Shown piece after piece: positions 27,001 to 35,432 of a DNA stretch of 64,000 bases (position 1 is its first letter; the number at the start of each line of letters is the position of its first letter). Below the pieces are notes generated by a model. It saw only the letters and a program-made list of their open reading frames with translations. It searched no databases and was not told where the DNA came from. The stretch spans positions 124,001-188,000 of the forward strand of contig JACDGV010000002.1 in NCBI GenBank assembly GCA_013821425.1. The letters are read 5' to 3'. A program made the translations under genes and the position numbers. This DNA comes from Nitrosospira sp. GTDB lineage: Bacteria > Pseudomonadota > Gammaproteobacteria > Burkholderiales > Nitrosomonadaceae.

Positions 27001-27894
27001 GGCAAACAGCGGAAGAATCTGCGCGCCACCATGGCTGCCGGCGCCTAGGCCGGAGAAAGCATGTTTGCGCAGCGCCTCGGCAGTCTCGCGGATTTCCCGC
27101 TCGCCGGGAAGAAAAACCAGCACATCGCCCGGGCCGCAGCGGATGGCTTCATCCACCGCATCGAGAATGGCCTGTCCGATATCGGCATCTTCCCTCTCCC
27201 CGGGGTCGTCCCGGGCTTCGCCTTTATTGCCGTCCCCGGTACCCCGATGAATGGGGTAGCTGAGAGGCCGGTAGCGCACCTCTACCGGATACATGCGGCC
27301 TGATACTTCAACCACGGGTGCGTCGTTGAAATGTGCCGAAAAGCGTTTTGCGTTAATTGTGGCCGAAGTGACGATCAGCTTCAGGTCGGGCCGTCGGGAC
27401 AGCAATTGCTTGAGGTAACCGATCAGGAAATCGATATTAAGGCTGCGCTCGTGCGCCTCGTCGATGAAGATCGTGTCGTAGGCAAGCAGCAATGGATCAC
27501 CCTGGGTTTCCGCCAGCAGCATGCCGTCAGTCATCAGCTTGATATACGTCCCCGGGCTCACCTTGTCGGAAAACCGCACCTTGTAGCCCACTGCATGCCC
27601 CAGCGGGCTGCTGAGTTCCGAGGCAATCCGCGCTGCGACCGTGCGCGCCGCGATTCGTCGCGGTTGGGTGTGGCCAATCATGCCTGCCACCCCGCGCCCG
27701 AGTTCAAGGCAGATTTTGGGCAACTGCGTGGTCTTGCCCGAGCCCGTTTCGCCACTGACAATTACCACCTGGTTTTCCCGAACCGCGCCTGCTATCTCCT
27801 CACGCCGTGCCACCACCGGCAGATCTTCCGCATAGACCGGTTTGGGCAAATTGGCAAGACGGGAGGAAATATCCTTTGCTGAAAAGCTTTTCAT
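24004..27894 (-). CDS. hrpA: ATP-dependent RNA helicase HrpA
   Basis: Large DEAH-box helicase (1296 residues, normal for the family) involved in mRNA processing and ribosome rescue. Helicase motifs are in order: Walker A SGETGSGKTTQ, DEAH in TIFIDEAHERSLN, SAT in IVTSATINAKRF, then TNVAETSLTVPGIRYVIDTG and QRAGRCGR. These are followed by the HA2/OB regions (ALSVQDPRDRPFERQ) and the HrpA-specific C-terminal domain (YLKGMTLRLDKYPDN, WEEVSP end). It starts with ATG at 27894. No operon partner is evident. Confidence 0.96.
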   Translation of the reverse strand: MKSFSAKDISSRLANLPKPVYAEDLPVVARREEIAGAVRENQVVIVSGETGSGKTTQLPKICLELGRGVAGMIGHTQPRRIAARTVAARIASELSSPLGHAVGYKVRFSDKVSPGTYIKLMTDGMLLAETQGDPLLLAYDTIFIDEAHERSLNIDFLIGYLKQLLSRRPDLKLIVTSATINAKRFSAHFNDAPVVEVSGRMYPVEVRYRPLSYPIHRGTGDGNKGEARDDPGEREDADIGQAILDAVDEAIRCGPGDVLVFLPGEREIRETAEALRKHAFSGLGAGSHGGAQILPLFARLSYAEQERVFKSGGSSLRRIVLATNVAETSLTVPGIRYVIDTGLARLNRYSFRNKVEQLQVEKISRASANQRAGRCGRVMSGICIRLYAEEDYLARQEFTDPEILRSSLAAVILRMKSLKIGEVEHFPFLDPPLPRMVVDGYQLLAELGAVDDRNALTSTGWRLAKFPIDPKIARMILAAKEENCLSEVLIIASALSVQDPRDRPFERQEAADRAHQHFKDERSDFLGYLKLWNFFDELLKHKKSKRKLIAQCQENFLSHRRLREWREIHGQLHALVGEFGLRSNDIPAGYDEIHRALLAGLLGNIGFKADADGEYLGARGIKFSIFPGSVLKKAKPKWIMAAELTETAKLYGRCAAKIDPLWVERIAGGLCKKHYFDPHWEKKPAQVLAFERVTLYGLTVVPQRRVYYGNISPKEAREIFISSALVAGEYATQAAFFEHNRRLIADVAALEHKTRRPDVLVNEQQIFAFYDALIPGEISNGAGFEKWRRQAERENPRLLYLTREYLMRHAANTVTEERFPDSVTVDGVWLPLAYRFEPGHMLDGVTATVPLPLLNKLKDAQFGWLVPGLIREKVTWYLKALPKQIRRQVVPVPEFVTQFLESAESGVTVSPLAATRLTEALASFIRAKTGAAVVPTVWQGEAPPPHLLMNYRIVDDAGSELAMSRDLAQLKAQLGQAAQMTFSRPDSGERTPIERDDVKCWDFGDLPEEIGFTRAGEKLTGYPALVNREGKVSIHLFDTREAAQAAMRGGVRQLLRFELSEQMKQLEKNLAGQRRYLGQATLQLHILISADKLTEDMLNAIADRAFIGEDTLPRTEKEFVTQRQRARARLPAVTEAVARLVQNIANECQSLLGKLSVAGAGAGAGVGKPRKDPGVRLQTQLRIQLDKLIYPGFLTATPWQQLQHLPRYLKGMTLRLDKYPDNPERDARHGAVIAGLWNHYEQRQEKHRQAGVRDPNLAEFRWQMEELRISLFAQELKTPYPVSARRLQNLWEEVSP

Positions 27895-28316
27895 GAAGTG
27901 ATCGGGCTGCCGAGGTTGCGTATTTTAACGCAGTAGAAAGGCTAATACGACTCGCAAAGACAATGGCGCGAGCATATGAAAAGGTATCTACCCTTGATTT
28001 CTCATGCTCATCGGCATGATAATCATAGGCGTATTCTGAACCAGCCGGGAGGCAGCACAATCCATACCTTATTGCATGCGATTTTTTACTGGTTTAACTC
28101 CTATGCCGGTAAGAAGGCGCCAGTGCCGATCGTGTTTGGAATTGCCGAAGGGGGTGATGGGTTTCTCAACCCAGGCACACCCCTTAAATAGGGGCACCTG
28201 AATAGGGGCAGCTGGGCTCTTCAAGCTAACTGCAGTCCCATAGACCGGGCTTGTATTGTATAGTTACCCATTTGGAGAATTTACGATCATCCGGATAATA
28301 ATAAGGACGACGCAAT
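27895..28316. other. divergent gap between hrpA and the Tc-like gene
   Basis: 422 bases between divergent genes. It contains a short tandem repeat at 28187-28214 and otherwise no gene or clear operator I can support. The frame at 27976-28191 has no ribosome site. Confidence 0.45.
28187..28214 (+). repeat. 14-bp tandem repeat
   Basis: aataggggcacctg followed directly by aataggggcagctg, 13 of 14 bases identical, about 100 bases before the Tc-like gene. It might be an operator or simple slippage. Confidence 0.7.
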
Positions 28317-29726
28317 ATGCGAGCCACCATCCAGTTTATCAACCCGGACAAGAAATTCGCCATCCTCACAAAACTCCTTAAGGTCATCAGGGGGATCACC
28401 AATCTGCGCCAGCACATTCTAGCTCATGGCATTTTGCTGGAGAAACTGGGCGCGAGCGAGGTAGAAGCACTACAAAAAACCCTGTCAAGGCACAGCCATT
28501 TCAGCTATCTGACTTCGCATAGTTCCATTCGGGTTCTTATTGCCGATGGCGAACTTCGCGCTCTGTTGGGGCTCGTAATGCCTATCCCCCGCAGACAGAA
28601 CGAGTTCACGGATATTTTCTGGAAAAAAGGTTTTACCATAGAAAAACTTGTTGCGAATCAGGCAGAGGAGCTCAGAAAACAGCTCGAGGCGATCGCTACC
28701 GTTATCATCACCGAAGATGCGCCGCAGACGCATTTTTGCATGGTCAGCGGACAGGTCGCGCAGAGAGACGGGGTTCCTCTCAGTGTTCGTGGCTTTACTG
28801 TTCGTGCCTTCGATTCTTTCTCCACGGACGATCTCGTGCCCTGTGGGACTACGGCCGCCCTCCAGATAAATGGGCTCTACCTTATCGACTACGCCTGGCA
28901 ATCCGACGGAAGGAAGGGACCCGATCTGCTTGTTCACGTTCTTGACCGGCAAGGCAACATCGTGGCGGAAGCAAAAAAACCTTCAGCCGCAATTCAGGAA
29001 TTCCTTGACATTACGGCACCTCAGTTATGTATTGTACGAGGCACAATCCTTGAAGCGAATGGCTACCCGCTGCCTGGTGTCGTTGTGCAGGCTTTCGACC
29101 GCGACATGCGCGAGGAAGCGTTACTTGGGCGCACGCTAACGGATGCGGAAGGGTTTTATGAAATTACGTATAGTAACGCCCAGTTTCGCCGCCCCGAAAA
29201 AGGGCAAGCTGATCTGATCGTTCGCGTTTTTGACGCGGACGAGAAAGGGGAGGGGGAGGAGATCACTGTTTCCGATATGGTATTCAACGCTCCACAGTTG
29301 CAGATTATCAATCTGGAGGTCGAGTCCAGGAGCTGCCCATCGGAATACGAGCGCCATCTTGCCGACCTGAAACCGCTAATAGAGGGCGAGCCGGTTGACG
29401 CATTGACCGATGAGGATTTACGTTTTCTCAGTGGCAAGACAGGCATTCCATTCGAGCAGATCAATTGCCTGCGTCTGGATGCGCGATGGTCATTTCAACA
29501 CGGACTGAAGCCAGCGGTGGCCTATGGTCTCTTCCGTCAAGAGTTGCCGGTAAACCTGCGCCGGCTGTTGGCGGAAAAACCAGCGCGCTTGCGAGAAGCG
29601 CTCGAGGCCTCGCTGGCGCACAATATTATCCCCGCGGCAATTGGTTTGCAAACTGATCAGGCTGTCGAGCAGCTTCTGTCCCTGGCCGACTCTCTGGTCA
29701 TTGAGCTGGATAGAAAGGCCAAGTAA
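28317..29726 (+). CDS. stand-alone protein resembling the N-terminal region of Tc-toxin A subunits
   Basis: 469 residues. No signal peptide. Two carboxypeptidase-regulatory-like beta domains in tandem: CMVSGQVAQRDGVPLSVRGF near residue 140, and CIVRGTILEANGYPLPGVVV with FDRDMREEALLGRTLTDAEG near residue 245. Then a helical segment SEYERHLADLKPLIEGEPVD, DEDLRFLSGKTGIPFEQINC and AYGLFRQELPVNLRRLLA. As I recall, this order (VRG...AFDRD...LLG...TDAEG...YSNAQFRRPEKGQADLIVRVF, then ...YGLFRQ.LP) is what opens many TcA-like proteins of more than 2000 residues. Here it ends as a complete short gene with a proper stop. Either it is an independent small module or the surviving 5' part of a toxin gene. 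Confidence 0.65.
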   Translation: MRATIQFINPDKKFAILTKLLKVIRGITNLRQHILAHGILLEKLGASEVEALQKTLSRHSHFSYLTSHSSIRVLIADGELRALLGLVMPIPRRQNEFTDIFWKKGFTIEKLVANQAEELRKQLEAIATVIITEDAPQTHFCMVSGQVAQRDGVPLSVRGFTVRAFDSFSTDDLVPCGTTAALQINGLYLIDYAWQSDGRKGPDLLVHVLDRQGNIVAEAKKPSAAIQEFLDITAPQLCIVRGTILEANGYPLPGVVVQAFDRDMREEALLGRTLTDAEGFYEITYSNAQFRRPEKGQADLIVRVFDADEKGEGEEITVSDMVFNAPQLQIINLEVESRSCPSEYERHLADLKPLIEGEPVDALTDEDLRFLSGKTGIPFEQINCLRLDARWSFQHGLKPAVAYGLFRQELPVNLRRLLAEKPARLREALEASLAHNIIPAAIGLQTDQAVEQLLSLADSLVIELDRKAK

Positions 29727-30240
29727 AGCGAGGGACTTGCAACCTTAGAATAGCCAGCAGTCGATGTCGTATGGGGTAGCTTGCTCAGTGTCAATGATCC
29801 AAAGCCTGTACGGTGCAGGGTGCCCGATATCACCTGAGCACTCCAAGAATGGCAACTTCCAACCCGATGTAGCGCTGGCCCCCGTCCCAGGCATGGGTTC
29901 AAGCCGCTGCGCATCAAGGCGTTCGCCTGATTTTGCCGCCTGCAGCGAGATAACCTGAAAGCTTTCGCTGTAATCGGGCACCGTGGAGTGCCCCATGATT
30001 CTGGGTCGACCGGGATTTCCATCGTATCAGGGGGAGCACATCATGCACTACTCCTTGGCACTACTCCGCCGCTGGTGCCGTTAAGATTTGAGCTTGCTGC
30101 CAACACCAGGCCATCGGGCAGCGGTAGCGCTACTGGGTGATAGTTGCGTAAATCAGGATTTCGTGTGATTTACTTGCTGGTATTTTACTGGATGAGGTCT
30201 ATAGTAATAGTATCTTGTTCGCGACGAGTTTTTATTAACA
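29727..30240. other. 514-base gap after the Tc-like gene
   Basis: No gene I can firmly support. A reverse frame at 29745-29996 (ending TEQATPYDIDCWLF) reads like protein but has no ribosome site and no recognisable family; it may be a relic. A ribosome site for the next small gene is not obvious. Confidence 0.4.
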
Positions 30241-30405
30241 ATGATCAGAAATCCTCGCACTAAACGTATCTTATCCGTCTCTCTCCTCGTACTCGGCGGC
30301 GTGCTGATGTTTCTGGCGCCCGAAAATTTCTGGATTGGCGCTGTTCTTTTTGCTCTTGGCCTTGGGGTGGAAATAGTGGGACTGGTACTCGCGCACCGAA
30401 AATAG
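30241..30405 (+). CDS. small two-helix membrane protein (54 aa)
   Basis: A short gene starting MIRNPRTKRILSVSLLVLGG with two membrane helices (LSVSLLVLGGVLMFLAP and IGAVLFALGLGVEIVGLVLA) and a basic end AHRK. The positive N-terminus and helix-turn-helix layout are typical of conserved small inner-membrane proteins in betaproteobacteria. The terminator 83 bases downstream supports an expressed unit. Function unknown. Confidence 0.7.
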   Translation: MIRNPRTKRILSVSLLVLGGVLMFLAPENFWIGAVLFALGLGVEIVGLVLAHRK

Positions 30406-30487
30406 GAAAGCACTCCTGTCCGGAATCAACAATCACGCCATGAGTACGGCGCGGTGATCAAGCTCGACCCAGTGCCTGGCGCATAAA

Positions 30488-30521
30488 AAACCCGAAGACC
30501 AACAGGGGAGCTTCGGGTTTC
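30488..30521. terminator. intrinsic terminator
   Basis: Stem aaacccgaag / cttcgggttt with a 13-base loop, flanked by A-rich (aaaaaa) and T-rich (caagttt) sides, so it may work in both directions. It follows the small membrane protein gene. The rest of the gap to 30757 contains nothing else I can support. Confidence 0.75.
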
Positions 30522-30757
30522 AAGTTTCTACTTACAAAGGAGGGACACTCATTCCAACAACTCACATATTAAAACGGTTACGAAAAAAGTCAAGCACACC
30601 AAACATTTTTATGCGCTTTGCCCGAATCAGGCAAATAACAGGAATGCGCCCCACGCAAGGAAAAGATCCGCAGACGGAGGGTGTCCGGGTGGCGCGCTGA
30701 TGGACGCAGCTGTGATAAGCTGGGCTCCTTCGTTTACTTTTTTCCGGAGATAAAGAA

Positions 30758-31285
30758 ATGTCCGATTTGGTGGTAATGGGTTTTGAAAACACCTTGAAAG
30801 CCGATGAGGTTTTGTGGAGACTGAGAGCCTTGAAAAGGAAAAACCTGATAGATCTTGAGGATGCCGTTGTTGTCGTTCGGGACGATGCGGGTGAGGTTCG
30901 CCTCAAACAAAGCATTGATCTTACCGCTCTCGACGCATCATATGGTCTGCTTTCAGGCGGGCTGCTGGGCACGTTGGCTGGAATGCTGTTCCTGAACCCG
31001 GCTGCCGGATTTTTAATCGGCGGGGTGATTGGCGGCAGCGCGGGAGCACTGACCGGCTCTCTTGCCGATTACGGAATCAGCGATGATTTCATCAAATCAC
31101 TAGCCGAAACGATACCGGTTAACTCATCGGCGCTTTTCATTCTTGTGCGCAAGGCGGAAACGGACAAGATTCTGGCTGAACTCTCCGGTACTAAAGGCAG
31201 ACTCTTGCAGACATCGCTGTCGCCGGACCAGGAAAAAAAACTTCAGGAAGCCCTCATGGGCTCAACGATGCCAGCCAGCCCCTAG
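30758..31285 (+). CDS. DUF1269 membrane protein
   Basis: 175-residue protein of the DUF1269 family. The N-terminal ferredoxin-like part (MSDLVVMGFENTLKADEVLW, LEDAVVVVRDDAGEVRLKQS) is followed by a Gly-rich double hydrophobic segment (LLSGGLLGTLAGMLFLNPAA, FLIGGVIGGSAGALTGSLAD) and a C-terminal domain (INSSALFILVRKAETDKIL-like). A ribosome site (ccggaga) precedes the ATG. Function is unknown; relatives are general-stress or envelope proteins. Confidence 0.88.
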   Translation: MSDLVVMGFENTLKADEVLWRLRALKRKNLIDLEDAVVVVRDDAGEVRLKQSIDLTALDASYGLLSGGLLGTLAGMLFLNPAAGFLIGGVIGGSAGALTGSLADYGISDDFIKSLAETIPVNSSALFILVRKAETDKILAELSGTKGRLLQTSLSPDQEKKLQEALMGSTMPASP

Positions 31286-31399
31286 TTTGCGGTTGCCCGC
31301 TTCGGGCTATGGTGGACATGGTGCAGGAAACCTGCGAGAAACCATCCCATCGGCGTGTGGTCGAAATATCCGGAATACTGGAAATGCAAGGAGATTCTC

Positions 31400-31924
31400 A
31401 TGAACCGACGCTCCGTACTGCAGGCTCTTTCCGCGCTGGCGGCAATGCCGTTGATTCCCGCCTGCTCTCGCGACATAACGGCGGCGGACGAAGCTGGGGT
31501 GGTAACGGTGCAGCGCCTGAAGAAGCCGCGTAAGGAGTGGCGTGAACTGGTTTCTCCTGAGGCTTACAAGGTGCTGTTCGAGGAAGATACTGAACCACCG
31601 AGCACGAGTCCGTTGAATTACGAAGACCGTGACGGCACCTTCGTTTGCGCTGCGTGTCATCTACCGCTATTTGATAGTGCGTACAAGTACGAAAGCCGTA
31701 CCGGATGGCCGAGTTTCACGCAACCCATTGCCGGACATGTAGGAACGAAGCGTGACTACAAGATGGTGTTTCCGCGCACCGAATACCATTGTGCGCGTTG
31801 CGGAGGTCACCAGGGTCATGTATTCAGCGACGGACCCCGCCCAAGAGGAGAACGATGGTGCAATAATGGCCTCGCTCTTCTATTTGTGCCGCGGGAGGAA
31901 CCCCTCCCGGCGTTGCGGAGCTAA
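31400..31924 (+). CDS. msrB: peptide-methionine (R)-S-oxide reductase MsrB
   Basis: Reduces methionine-R-sulfoxide in oxidised proteins. The ATG at 31400 follows AAGGAG. 174 residues: an N-terminal signal with RR (MNRRSVLQALSALAAMPLIP) and ACS, suggesting export (Tat or lipoprotein), then the MsrB domain. Zinc Cys pairs are present (CAACHLPLFDS and CARCGGHQGHVF), as are SRTGWPSFTQP and the catalytic Cys in GERWCNNGLAL (usual form RYCINSAAL). msrA starts 4 bases after the stop, so the two form a periplasmic methionine-repair operon. Confidence 0.94.
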   Translation: MNRRSVLQALSALAAMPLIPACSRDITAADEAGVVTVQRLKKPRKEWRELVSPEAYKVLFEEDTEPPSTSPLNYEDRDGTFVCAACHLPLFDSAYKYESRTGWPSFTQPIAGHVGTKRDYKMVFPRTEYHCARCGGHQGHVFSDGPRPRGERWCNNGLALLFVPREEPLPALRS

Positions 31925-31928
31925 TAGC

Positions 31929-32585
31929 ATGACAGTCATCAATCACCATCCTTTTCAGAAAAAGACTTCCGTCAGGTGGGTGTTCGGGTTAGTGGTTGCA
32001 ATGCTTTCAGCCTGCGAACAGCCGGGCGCGGACATCAAGCCAATAGCAGCCGCTTCCTCTACGGCTGTTGCGACCTTTGCCGGGGGTTGCTTCTGGTGCA
32101 CCGAGGCGGATTTTGACAAGATTCCCGGGGTAATCTCCACAACATCCGGCTATATCGGCGGGACAGTGGTGAATCCTACCTACAAACAGGTGGTTTCCGG
32201 CAAGACGGGGCATATTGAAGCGGTACAGGTGCGTTTTGACCCTGCCAAGACCAATTTCCCCAAGCTATTGGATGCATTCTGGCCAACAATCGATCCCGTC
32301 ACTCCCAACCGGCAATTCTGCGACAGCGGGACGCAATACCGGAGCGCTATTTTCTATCACGACGCGGACCAGAAGCGGCAAGCCGAGGCATCCAAAGCGG
32401 AACTTGAAGCCTCCGGCCGTTTCGTCCAGCCGATTGCGACCGAGATACTACCCGCGACCGAGTTTTATGTTGCGGAGGAGTATCATCAGGAATATTACAA
32501 GAAAAATCCCATTCGGTATTCGTACTACCGCAGCAATTGCGGTCGTGATTCGCGCCTGGCAGAGCTGTGGGGCATTTCAGAATAG
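31929..32585 (+). CDS. msrA: peptide-methionine (S)-S-oxide reductase MsrA, exported
   Basis: Reduces methionine-S-sulfoxide; partner of MsrB just upstream. The ATG at 31929 gives 218 residues with an N-terminal hydrophobic stretch and lipobox-like MLSACEQ, so it is probably an anchored periplasmic form. The catalytic motif is FAGGCFWCTEADFDKIPGV; QFCDSGTQYRSAIFY and EEYHQEYYKKNP follow as expected. Membrane-side Msr enzymes protect envelope proteins against nitrogen and oxygen radicals, plausible in an ammonia oxidiser. Confidence 0.94.
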   Translation: MTVINHHPFQKKTSVRWVFGLVVAMLSACEQPGADIKPIAAASSTAVATFAGGCFWCTEADFDKIPGVISTTSGYIGGTVVNPTYKQVVSGKTGHIEAVQVRFDPAKTNFPKLLDAFWPTIDPVTPNRQFCDSGTQYRSAIFYHDADQKRQAEASKAELEASGRFVQPIATEILPATEFYVAEEYHQEYYKKNPIRYSYYRSNCGRDSRLAELWGISE

Positions 32586-32600
32586 TAGAAGAAGCCCCAT

Positions 32601-33308
32601 TCATGCCCTGAACCTGTCCCTGAAGCCCCGGATGGTGTAGGGTTCAGGGATGGGATGTAAAGTCGGGCCTGAAATGGAATTGGGATTTTTTGCCCGGTTG
32701 GCCATGGCTTCCCGCTCGGCGTGGGGCTTGCTGCTTTTGTCCCTCCTGGTTCCGGATTGGCCCCCTTTCGAGGATCCGGGCACGGCTTCCTTCTCCTCTT
32801 TTGCCTCCCCTGCCTCTTTCGCTGCTCTGGCAGCATCCACTTTGGTTTGCAAATCCTGCAGGGCGTCGTGCCTCGCCCTCAGGCTGGCGCTTAAGGCCAG
32901 GTAATTGCGATATTCATTCTGTAACTGGGATTGCAATTGCGCATGTTGCATGATAAGGGATCTCCGCGCACTTTCCAGATGACGCAATTTTTCTTCCAGT
33001 TGACGCCGATTGTGGGAATTGCTTCTTGATTCCGCCGTTTTGGCGGCGAGGGAGACCTCCTGAATCTTCTGATCCAGTTGCATGAATATTTGGGCCATCT
33101 GGTTGGCGGCGGCGTTGTAACGCCGAAGATGCAGCTCCATCGTCTCGAAATCCGTCAGGGGCTGGCCGGTAGGACGCGAGATCAGTTCTGGCGCGTCACT
33201 GTCCAACAGGTCTTGTTCTCCCGCAAAAACGCTGGATAAGCATGCACCGAACGTGATGACGATTAAACCTGTGCTTCGCGCCAATGCGCGTACAAAACCG
33301 TTAGTCAT
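32601..33308 (-). CDS. secreted coiled-coil protein of unknown function
   Basis: 235 residues. A signal peptide (STGLIVITFGACLSSVFAGE) is followed by a long helical, Gln/Arg/Leu-rich region (residues about 55-160, for example LEEKLRHLESARRSLIMQHA and QLQSQLQNEYRNYLALSASL) that should form a coiled coil. The tail is charged and Pro/Ser-rich (GSSKGGQSGTRRDKSSKP). No family recognised. It is convergent with msrA, 15 bases apart, so no shared operon. Confidence 0.7.
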   Translation of the reverse strand: MTNGFVRALARSTGLIVITFGACLSSVFAGEQDLLDSDAPELISRPTGQPLTDFETMELHLRRYNAAANQMAQIFMQLDQKIQEVSLAAKTAESRSNSHNRRQLEEKLRHLESARRSLIMQHAQLQSQLQNEYRNYLALSASLRARHDALQDLQTKVDAARAAKEAGEAKEEKEAVPGSSKGGQSGTRRDKSSKPHAEREAMANRAKNPNSISGPTLHPIPEPYTIRGFRDRFRA

Positions 33309-33631
33309 GTAAAAGCTCCTGTAAGTGTTCGTTAGTCAGTCTTTTTATTAACGCCTGTGTTCAGGCAGCCCTGAATACGTTCCCCGCAATGCGCACGACG
33401 AAGCGTACCTTATTCTAAGATGCCAGGTAGCACCACGAGTCGGGAATTTCTGGCGCTCGCCGCTGAATGATAGATGCAGTTCCGCTATCCCGAATCAAGA
33501 AGCGCTTGGCAACGGTATTCGCGCTGGCTGGTATAAGCTAAAATGCACCCTTGCGGTACGACCGCTTTTTCTCTTATTAATTGGGAATCCAATCGGCGTA
33601 GCCGCCCCCCAGGGCGAGGTAATTTCCGGAA
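33309..33631. other. gap upstream of tmk
   Basis: 323 bases between divergent genes. No gene or convincing operator seen. A reverse frame at 33485-33706 overlaps the tmk start and lacks support. Confidence 0.4.
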
Positions 33632-34270
33632 ATGACAATTTTGACAGCGTCCAGGGGAAAATTCATCACGCTTGAAGGCATAGATGGCGCGGGCAAAAGC
33701 ACCCACCTCAGCTGGCTTGAAAACCTATTGCGTCGTCAGGGAAAAAGGGTAATCGTGACGCGCGAGCCCGGAGGGACGCCCCTGGGCGAGACGTTGCGCC
33801 AACTCCTGCTTGACAGGGGCCAGGTGATACATCCAGAGACCGAGGCACTACTGATGTTTGCCGCTCGGCGAGAACACTTGGACAAGCTCATACTGCCGGC
33901 GTTGGATCGGGGCGACTGGGTAATTTCGGACCGCTTCACTGATGCAAGCTTTGCCTATCAAAGCGGGGGAAGAGGCCTGCCTTCACGAAAACTCAATGTA
34001 CTCGAACATTGGGTGCTGGGGAAGTTCCAACCCGATCTGACGCTTTATTTCGATGTAACAGTGGAGTTGGGCAAGCAACGAACGAGCGCAATCAAGGCAG
34101 CGGACCGTTTCGAGAAAGAGCCGGAAGAGTTTTTTCGAAGAGTGCGCGACGCATATCTCGAAAGGGTGCGTATATTCCCCGGCCGGATGCGGCTGATCGA
34201 TGCAAACAAGCCCCTCGAAGAAGTTCAGAAATCGCTTCATGATGTAGTGATAAGTTATTGCGATGCATAG
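33632..34270 (+). CDS. tmk: thymidylate kinase
   Basis: Phosphorylates dTMP to dTDP. 212 residues, usual length. Walker A EGIDGAGKSTH, TREPGGTPLGE, the DRF motif in ISDRFTDASFAYQSGGRGL, and a LID region with basic residues (LGKQRTSAIKAADRFE). Its stop overlaps the holB start by 8 bases, the standard tmk-holB arrangement. Confidence 0.96.
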   Translation: MTILTASRGKFITLEGIDGAGKSTHLSWLENLLRRQGKRVIVTREPGGTPLGETLRQLLLDRGQVIHPETEALLMFAARREHLDKLILPALDRGDWVISDRFTDASFAYQSGGRGLPSRKLNVLEHWVLGKFQPDLTLYFDVTVELGKQRTSAIKAADRFEKEPEEFFRRVRDAYLERVRIFPGRMRLIDANKPLEEVQKSLHDVVISYCDA

Positions 34271-35384
34271 CTTATATCCCTGGCAGACCGAGTTGTGGCG
34301 AAAGCTGGGGCCGCGAGGAATATCGCTAGGGCACGCCTTACTGCTGCGAGGTAGAAAGGGTCTTGGCAAGTTGGCATTCGCCAGCTATCTGGCTAAATCC
34401 AGATTGTGTGAAGGCCCTTCGGTTAAGGGAGAACCATGCGAGGTCTGCTCAAGTTGCCACTGGTTTGAGCAAGGCAGCCATCCGGATTTTCGCCTGGTTG
34501 AACCCGAAGCAATATCAGCAAAGCCGGGATTGCCCGGGCTATCTGATGATAACGCGGGGGGTATGCTTGCCGACACCGCTCCGGGAGATGGAATAGAGTC
34601 AGCTACAGAGGGTGCGGCAACGGAGCCAGGAGGTTTGAAATCCAGAAAAAAAACAGGAAAACAGATCAGTGTCGGGCAAATTCGCAATCTTGCCGATTTC
34701 ATTAATACTTCCACGCACCGGAATGGCTACCGGATTCTCCTGATCCACCCGGCGGAAGCCATGAACCTTTCCGCTGCCAATGCACTGCTCAAGAGTCTGG
34801 AAGAGCCCCCCACGCGGACCTTATTCATTCTGGTGACTCATCAGCCACAGCATCTGCTCGCAACCATACGCAGCCGGTGCCATCAAATTGCAATGCCCGC
34901 ACCTGGTGCGACGGCCGCTATCACCTGGCTAAGGCAGCAGGGAGCCAAAAATCCCGAGATGTGTCTTGCTTCAGCTGGCTACGCTCCCCTGGCCGCGCTG
35001 GAATTCGATGATGCGGGCTATCTGGAACAGCACAGGATTTTCATCAGGCAAATCAGTGCGCCAGTAAATTTAAGCCCCATTGCACTAGCCGAGGAGATGC
35101 AAAACTCCGATCTTCCGACCGTGGTAAACTGGTTGCAAAAATGGTGCTATGATTTGATGAGTTTTCGCACTACCGGCAAAATTCGCTACCATCTCGATAT
35201 GCCCGATGCAGTAGAATCAGTGGCGCTCAATATTGATCCGCCTTCGCTGGCTTGTTATATCCGTACCCTTATTGATACAAAACAGCTGGCCAACCACCCG
35301 CTGAATGCCCGGTTATTCCTGGAAGAAATGCTGTTTTCCTACGCGATGGCCTTATTTCCCGAACGTAGCGCGCGCATTGACTGA
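34263..35384 (+). CDS. holB: DNA polymerase III delta' subunit
   Basis: Clamp-loader subunit. 373 residues with the degenerate, non-hydrolysing P-loop (LLRGRKGLGKLAFASY), a zinc-binding Cys group (CEVCSSCHWFEQGSHPDF), IRNLADFINTSTHRNGYRIL, NALLKSLEEPPTRTLFILVT and TIRSRCHQIAMP, all in delta' order. A Gly/Asp/Thr-rich insertion around residues 85-130 (between PEAISAKPGL and KQISVGQIRN) is longer than in E. coli. It overlaps tmk by 8 bases and is followed by tatD. No pilZ gene separates them, unlike in many relatives. Confidence 0.94.
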   Translation: MHSLYPWQTELWRKLGPRGISLGHALLLRGRKGLGKLAFASYLAKSRLCEGPSVKGEPCEVCSSCHWFEQGSHPDFRLVEPEAISAKPGLPGLSDDNAGGMLADTAPGDGIESATEGAATEPGGLKSRKKTGKQISVGQIRNLADFINTSTHRNGYRILLIHPAEAMNLSAANALLKSLEEPPTRTLFILVTHQPQHLLATIRSRCHQIAMPAPGATAAITWLRQQGAKNPEMCLASAGYAPLAALEFDDAGYLEQHRIFIRQISAPVNLSPIALAEEMQNSDLPTVVNWLQKWCYDLMSFRTTGKIRYHLDMPDAVESVALNIDPPSLACYIRTLIDTKQLANHPLNARLFLEEMLFSYAMALFPERSARID

Positions 35385-35432
35385 GGGGGAGCATTTGCTT
35401 GCTCACGTCCGGTAATATTCACCTATTCGACC

